Made by a program: the position numbers and the translations under genes. Positions 30,858 to 34,949 of a stretch of 34,949 nucleotides of DNA are shown one piece after another (position 1 is the stretch's first letter; every line of letters begins with the position of its first letter). The notes under the pieces are model-generated. The model saw only the letters and a list, made by a program, of their open reading frames with translations, was not told where the DNA came from and did no database searches. The stretch comes from Gammaproteobacteria bacterium. Its GTDB lineage: Bacteria; Pseudomonadota; Gammaproteobacteria; Steroidobacterales; Steroidobacteraceae. The stretch is taken from positions 1 through 34,949 of the forward strand of contig JASHPX010000047.1 in NCBI GenBank assembly GCA_030037905.1. Reading direction: 5' to 3'.

Positions 30858-31711
30858 CTGCGCGAGAGCGCCTCGGTCACCAGCTCACTGATGCGCGACA
30901 GAAACTCAGTGCTCATGCCGGGATGGAATCGGTCGCGGTCGACGCTGCCGAGTGCCAGCAGCCCGAGCGCAGGCTGCCCACCCAGCGGGATCAGGGCCAC
31001 GGAGGCGATGTTGGCCGCCTCGCTGCCGAACAGGAAGTCCCGCTGCGAGTCGCGCAGCTGTCCGCAGCGCGGCTTGCAGGTCGCAAACAGCGTATCGAAG
31101 CTACGGTAGACGCCATCCTGAGCCGATACGTGTCTCGCGAAGTGCTGCGCGAAGCAGCTGTCGCGGGCAGGCTCCGCGTCGCGGGCGGGCTCGGCCGCGG
31201 CAGCCAACTCGCGGGCATCGGCCATGCCCATCGGCTCCGCACCGATACCGGTCACCGCCGCCACTGCCACTCCAGTGCCCACCGCTGCGGCAGGCGCCGC
31301 TGCCGCCACAGCCGCCGCGCCCGCCGGTTCCGCGAGCACCAGCACCGCCTGGAAGGCGTCGAAGTCCTCGCGCAGGCTCGCCTCGATCTCGGCGAGCACC
31401 TCGGCCCGAGTCGTCGTGCGCAGCAGCCGGCAGGTGAAGCGATGGATCTTGTCGGCGAGCACGTTGTTAGCGCGGGCCACCCGTACGAATTCCGTGAGCT
31501 TCTGCTCCTGCGCCTGGTATTTTTCCCGCAGAATCCCTACCTGCCGCTCGATCAGCGAGACGGTGGCGCCGTTGCGCGGATGCTGCAGGCGCAGGCGCGC
31601 GAGTACTTGTGGGTGCCGCTCGAAGAAGTCCGTATTCTGCTGCAGGTACTGGGCGACCGCTTCCTCGTCGATCTCCTCGGCGCTCAGGCCGCGCACCTGG
31701 TTGCTGGTCAT
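30854..31711 (-). CDS. DUF484 family protein (GAF-like)
   Basis: 285 residues. The N-terminal helical part is typical of DUF484 (VAQYLQQNTDFFERHPQVLARLRLQHP, then VSLIERQVGILREKYQAQEQKLTEFVRVARANN). A GAF-like C-terminal half follows, including DFLFGSEAANIASVALIPLGGQPALGLLALGS. Between them (about 125-180) is an Ala/Val-rich low-complexity insert. Function is unknown; the family is regularly encoded between dapF and xerC in gammaproteobacteria, as here. The stop overlaps the xerC start. Confidence 0.9.
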   Translation of the reverse strand: MTSNQVRGLSAEEIDEEAVAQYLQQNTDFFERHPQVLARLRLQHPRNGATVSLIERQVGILREKYQAQEQKLTEFVRVARANNVLADKIHRFTCRLLRTTTRAEVLAEIEASLREDFDAFQAVLVLAEPAGAAAVAAAAPAAAVGTGVAVAAVTGIGAEPMGMADARELAAAAEPARDAEPARDSCFAQHFARHVSAQDGVYRSFDTLFATCKPRCGQLRDSQRDFLFGSEAANIASVALIPLGGQPALGLLALGSVDRDRFHPGMSTEFLSRISELVTEALSRR

Positions 31712-31746
31712 CTGGTCGGCTCCTCTGCCTCAGCTTTGGGCTCGTA

Positions 31747-31826
31747 TTGGTCAGATTTCGACTTGCTCAGATTTCGACTTGCTCAGATTTCGACTTGTTC
31801 AGATCTCGACTAGCTCCGATCTCGAC
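31747..31826. repeat. Five 16-bp tandem repeats at the dapF 3' end
   Basis: Units start at 31747, 31763, 31779, 31795 and 31811 (TTGCTCAGATTTCGAC type). The two at 31763 and 31779 are identical. Those from 31767 rightward lie inside dapF and encode its last residues in shifting frames; the rest lie beyond the stop. Confidence 0.9.
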
Positions 31827-32657
31827 GTGACCCTCGAAGGACTGCTGTGCCGGGCCCGTCAGCCACACGGGCTCGCCCTGCCCATCCCAGTGTACGCTCA
31901 ACATGCCGCCCGGCACATGCACGTCGACGTCTGCGCCCAGCAACTCCAGATCGCGGCCGACCGCGACGGCCGCGCACGCGCCCGTGCCGCAGGCGCGCGT
32001 TTCCCCGACGCCGCGCTCATACACGCGCAGGCGGATGTGTCCGCGATCCACGATCTGCATGAAGCCCACATTGACCTGGCGCGGAAAGCGCGCGCAACTC
32101 TGCAGCGCGCGCCCGACGCGTTCCACCGGCGCGGCCTCCACGGTCGCTACCCGCAGCACGACGTGTGGATTGCCGATGGAGACGGCGCCGGCCTCGAGCC
32201 TTTCGCCCTCGATCTGCAGGGTGTAGCTGGAGCTGCGCGCCGGGGCGGAGAACGGCAGCGAGGCCGGCTCGAAATCCGGCACGCCCATGTTGACGCAGAC
32301 GCGCCCATCGGCCAGCACGCGTGCCTGCAATACCCCGCCGAGGCTATCGAGCGTGAGCAGCGCATCCTCGGCGCTCATACGCGCGCTCGCGCGCCGGCGC
32401 AGCAGCGCGGCGACGCAGCGCGCGCCGTTGCCGCATTGCTCGACCTCGCCCCCGTCGGCGTTGAAGACGCGATAGTAGACGTCGGTCCCCGGACGGCGGG
32501 GGGGCTGCAGCACCAGCGCCTGATCGAATCCTATGCCGCTGTGCCGGTCGGACAGCGCGCGCCACTGCGCAGGGCTCGGCAGCACAGCTCCGGCCGGTAG
32601 CTCGAGAATGATGAAATCATTGCCGAGCCCGTGCATCTTGACGAAGTCGAGGCGCAT
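31767..32657 (-). CDS. dapF: Diaminopimelate epimerase
   Basis: Interconverts LL- and meso-diaminopimelate for lysine and peptidoglycan synthesis. It starts MRLDFVKMHGLGNDF at ATG 32657, where the family begins; an ATG at 32753 would add 32 residues and reach palindrome D. Catalytic cysteines are Cys75 in NADGGEVEQCGNGARC and Cys223 in ETRACGTGACAA. It is 296 residues. The family end would be near GHVEI (about 280). The following 16 residues (GASRDLNKSKSEQVEI) come from the 16-bp repeat read in another frame until it gives VEI-stop again. It heads the dapF-DUF484-xerC-hslVU run. Confidence 0.95.
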   Translation of the reverse strand: MRLDFVKMHGLGNDFIILELPAGAVLPSPAQWRALSDRHSGIGFDQALVLQPPRRPGTDVYYRVFNADGGEVEQCGNGARCVAALLRRRASARMSAEDALLTLDSLGGVLQARVLADGRVCVNMGVPDFEPASLPFSAPARSSSYTLQIEGERLEAGAVSIGNPHVVLRVATVEAAPVERVGRALQSCARFPRQVNVGFMQIVDRGHIRLRVYERGVGETRACGTGACAAVAVGRDLELLGADVDVHVPGGMLSVHWDGQGEPVWLTGPAQQSFEGHVEIGASRDLNKSKSEQVEI

Positions 32658-32710
32658 CCAGGCCGAGCATACCTCATCGCCTGGGACGGCGGGACCGCCG
32701 CTCTGCTTCG

Positions 32711-32860
32711 CCTGATCCTGATCGGGCCCAGCGCGTGACGAAGGAACCCGCATAGAGGTAGAGATCCTTCAGACGAATACGTCAGACGTATTCGTCTGAA
32801 GGATCTCTACCTCTATACGGGTACGCTACGCCGCGTACTGCTGCGCCGATCAGGATCAGG
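32711..32860. repeat. Palindromic element D (150 bp, nested inverted repeat, reverse orientation)
   Basis: Centre TCAGA at 32782-32786 (the reverse complement of the TCTGA centre of A-C). Inner arms 32746-32781 and 32787-32822 match 35 of 36, with tip GAATACGTCAGACGTATTC. Outer arms CCTGATCCTGATCGG (32711-32725) and its complement (32846-32860) are perfect over 15 bp. It lies between the DUF4124 gene and dapF, both minus. Confidence 0.92.
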
Positions 32861-32903
32861 GGAGGGGAAGCCGGCGGGCGCGCCGCGCGTGCCGGCCGAT
32901 GAG

Positions 32904-33371
32904 CTACTGCGAGTCCTGGTCCGAGTCGTCGCAGGCGGCCTGCATCGCCATACGGTATTTCAGGCGCTCCTGCTCGGCCTGGGCGTCGGTCAGGTACTGG
33001 CGATTGCCGCTCGCGTCGACGGTGTAGATGCGACGTGCGGAGATCGATTTCTGGTAGGCGTCCTGCGCCTGCTTGCACTGCTGCGCGCGCGCGGCGGCGG
33101 TGTCCCTCTCGACGGCACGCTCGGCCTCCTCGCGCGCTACCCGCTGGCTGGCCTCATCGCCGGCCTTCTGGATGGCAGCGGCATTGTTGGCGGCCGCGCT
33201 CGCATCCGAGCTGTCAGCCGACACGTCGGCGGAGGACACCAGCACTGCTCCCGGCGACGGCATGTCACTGTACTGCACGTGTCCCTGTGCATCGACTGAT
33301 CGGTACACGTCGGCAGGCGCTGCGGTGAGTGGCAGCGCGATCAGCAGCAGAGCGATGAGGGATCGGCGCAT
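32904..33371 (-). CDS. DUF4124 domain-containing exported protein
   Basis: 155 residues with a signal peptide (MRRSLIALLLIALPLTAAPA, cleavage near residue 20). The DUF4124 core follows directly (DVYRSVDAQGHVQYSDMPSPGA), the short YR-x-D-x-G-x-V-x-YSD motif of periplasmic proteins of unknown role. Then comes an Ala/Asp/Ser-rich, probably coiled stretch (50-110) and ISARRIYTVDASGNRQYLTDAQAEQERLKYR, a second similar motif. It ends acidic (DDSDQDSQ). It is separated from dapF by palindrome D. Confidence 0.88.
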   Translation of the reverse strand: MRRSLIALLLIALPLTAAPADVYRSVDAQGHVQYSDMPSPGAVLVSSADVSADSSDASAAANNAAAIQKAGDEASQRVAREEAERAVERDTAAARAQQCKQAQDAYQKSISARRIYTVDASGNRQYLTDAQAEQERLKYRMAMQAACDDSDQDSQ

Positions 33372-33530
33372 GACTGGTCTCCGGGAGGGCGTCAGTATCG
33401 GACGAACATTTGTGCCGGTGTGTGAACTGCATCACATCCGCAGGAGCGCCGCGAATACGGTGTGCGTCCGCCGCCTTCGGCGCTGTACCGCCCCGTGCCT
33501 GACGATGGAGGCATACTCGAGGCAATCGCC

Positions 33531-33568
33531 AAAAAACTACCCCGGCGGGCTTCTGGGCCGCGCCGGGG
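33531..33568 (-). terminator. Rho-independent terminator of the ammonium transporter gene
   Basis: Read on the minus strand: CCCCGGCG (33568-33561), inner GGC/GCC pairs and loop, CGCCGGGG (33547-33540), TAG, then six T (33536-33531). It lies about 90 bp after the amtB stop. The rest of 33372-33655 shows nothing else. Confidence 0.8.
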
Positions 33569-33655
33569 TGCAGGCGGGGGGTCGGGGCGACTTATTGTCC
33601 AGTCAAGGGTGCGCCGGCCGTGCCGCCCCTTGCGGCCGGCGCTATCCGGGCCTCC

Positions 33656-34949
33656 CTACTCGATGCTCTCTCCGTGCTGCGTGATATCCAGGCCCTCGCG
33701 CTCCTCTTCGGTGCTCACGCGCAGTCCGATCGTCAGATCGATCGCCTTGAGGATGATCAGGCTCATCACGAAGCTCCACACCAGCGTCGCGATCACGCCG
33801 CGCAGCTGCAGCAGCACGCTGCCGGTCGCGCCGCTGATCTCCTTGCTCACCAGCGCACCGGTCAGCAGCGCTCCGATGATGCCGCCGATGCAGTGCACGC
33901 CAAAGGCATCCAGCGAGTCGTCATAGCCCACGGCGCGCTTCAGCGAGGTCGCCGTGAAGAAGCACACCACGCCTGCCACCACCCCGATGATCACCGAGGA
34001 GTCGGGCGACACGAAGCCCGAGGCTGGAGTGATCGCTACGAGTCCAGCCACGGCACCCGAGCAGATGCCGAGCACACTGGGCTTACCCTTCACGGCCCAC
34101 TCGGTGAACATCCAGGCGAGCGCGGCGGCCGCCGTGGCGATGTGTGTCACGGTGAAGGCCATGCCCGCACGGCCATCGGATACCACTGCCGAGCCGGCGT
34201 TGAAGCCGAACCAGCCGACCCACAGCAGCGAGGCACCAATGACTGTGAGGGTCAGGTTGTGTGGCGCCATCGCTTCGCGTCCCAGGCCCTGGCGCTTGCC
34301 GAGCATCAGCGCGGTGGCCAGCCCCGCGATGCCGGCGTTGATGTGCACCACCGTGCCGCCCGCGAAGTCCAGCTGCGTCGCGGCGAACCAGCCCGAGGGC
34401 TCCCACATCCAGTGCGCGACCGGGCAATACACCACGATCAGCCAGATGCCCATGAACCACAGCATCGCGGAGAACTTCATGCGCTCGGCGAACGAGCCGC
34501 AGATCAGCGCCGGGGTGATGATCGCGAAGGTCGCCTGGAACATCGCGTACACCGTCTCGGGGATCGTCGTCGCGTTGTGCGAGACGCTCTCCTTCATGGC
34601 GTCATGCATGTAGACGACGTGGTTGAGGAAGGCCCAGTGCAGGCTGCCTATGTATTTCGTACTGCCCGGAGTGAAGGCCAGCGAGTAGCCGCAGACCCAC
34701 CACAGTATCGTGACCAGACAGGTGATCGCGAAACTCTGCATCAGCGTCGCGAGCACATTCTTTTTGCGCACCATGCCTGCATAGAACAGCGCCAGTCCCG
34801 GCACCGTCATCATCAGCACCAGCGCCGTGGAGGTGAGCATCCACGCCGTATCCCCGGAATTGATCTTGTCGAACGTGGTGATGTATGGATGTGTCGGGGC
34901 AGCGGCCGGTGCGGCCGGTGCGGCCGGTGCGGCGGGGGCCGCCGCGGGG
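33656..34949 (-). CDS. amtB: Ammonium transporter AmtB (5' end cut by window)
   Basis: Inner-membrane ammonia channel; 431 codons remain before the TAG at 33658-33656, about eleven membrane segments. The mature start region (PYITTFDKINSGDTAWMLTS) leads to LVLMMTVPGLALFYAGMVRKKN. The pore histidines are in DFAGGTVVHINAGIAGL and DAFGVHCIGGIIGALLTG. Upstream the frame stays open through an Ala/Pro linker made of 9-bp repeats (34911-34937) to the window edge; a signal peptide should lie beyond. An ATG at 34840 is internal and would lose the first helix. A glnK gene would be expected upstream, outside the window. Confidence 0.95.
   Translation of the reverse strand, partial: PAAAPAAPAAPAAPAAAPTHPYITTFDKINSGDTAWMLTSTALVLMMTVPGLALFYAGMVRKKNVLATLMQSFAITCLVTILWWVCGYSLAFTPGSTKYIGSLHWAFLNHVVYMHDAMKESVSHNATTIPETVYAMFQATFAIITPALICGSFAERMKFSAMLWFMGIWLIVVYCPVAHWMWEPSGWFAATQLDFAGGTVVHINAGIAGLATALMLGKRQGLGREAMAPHNLTLTVIGASLLWVGWFGFNAGSAVVSDGRAGMAFTVTHIATAAAALAWMFTEWAVKGKPSVLGICSGAVAGLVAITPASGFVSPDSSVIIGVVAGVVCFFTATSLKRAVGYDDSLDAFGVHCIGGIIGALLTGALVSKEISGATGSVLLQLRGVIATLVWSFVMSLIILKAIDLTIGLRVSTEEEREGLDITQHGESIE

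Noticed and set aside
26116-32860. Integron attC sites as an explanation for the palindromes
   Set aside because: attC sites also have variable middles, but their ends are RYYYAAC/GTTRRRY with extrahelical bases. Neither the ends nor bulges are found here, and there is no integrase or cassette array.
26116-32860. CRISPR or REP/BIME interpretation of the palindromes
   Set aside because: Copies are kilobases apart, not in an array, so not CRISPR. REP units are shorter and keep a constant stem sequence; here the stem middle changes between copies.

Overview
The window is a chromosomal segment from a GC-rich gammaproteobacterium. Support comes from the ubiE-ubiJ-ubiB cluster, the dapF-DUF484-xerC-hslV-hslU gene order, an oxyR/ahpCD locus and a single-operon trp pathway. 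A Nevskiales/Steroidobacterales or Xanthomonadales relative is my best guess, inferred from gene content and not proven. Genes are densely packed, often with overlapping stop and start codons. I see no prophage, insertion sequence, CRISPR array, rRNA or tRNA.

Layout. 1-3040 (minus): an ABC importer of the nitrate/taurine type, with a double-length permease and an ATPase that runs off the left edge. 3249-4553 (minus): an LCAT-like alpha/beta hydrolase, translationally linked to oxyR (4578-5504, minus). Divergent from oxyR are ahpC and ahpD (plus), with a recognisable OxyR site between them. 6851-9069 (plus): an OmpR-type response regulator and a histidine kinase. 9368-16426 (plus): a full tryptophan operon, trpL-trpE-G-D-C-F-B-A. 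It has a promoter, a 26-residue leader peptide with three consecutive Trp codons, mutually exclusive hairpins and a terminator, which together form a classical attenuator. A hotdog-like gene follows. 17172-20261 (minus): ubiE, ubiJ and ubiB for ubiquinone. 20884-21252 (minus): a DUF971 protein. 21306-26138 (plus): a three-gene 2-oxoacid:acceptor oxidoreductase with its own GltD-like flavoprotein carrying two 4Fe-4S motifs. 26470-27740: a CBS-domain gene, a pfpI remnant and the small ribosomal protein THX. 27902-32657 (minus): dapF-DUF484-xerC-hslV-hslU. 32904-33371 (minus): a DUF4124 secreted protein. 33656-34949 (minus): a 5'-truncated ammonium transporter.

Two patterns are not explained by ordinary gene annotation. 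(1) Four long nested palindromes (26116-26289, 27023-27183, 27734-27884, 32711-32860) share a conserved hairpin tip (GAATACGTCTGACGTATTC) and a conserved base (CCCGTGTAGATA and its partner). Between and outside these parts, each copy has its own sequence, yet the two arms still match each other. In at least three copies the outer arms reach into the end of the adjacent gene, so an inverted copy of host coding sequence lies on the far side. This looks like an undescribed family of palindromic intergenic elements. (2) Many gene junctions carry short tandem duplications (13-20 bp) that copy the start or stop codon. They produce chains of 5-9-codon mini-ORFs whose TGA overlaps the next ATG (before the hydrolase, the hotdog gene and ubiE), in-frame N-terminal repeats (ahpD, xerC, trpA) and C-terminal tails (trpG, dapF).
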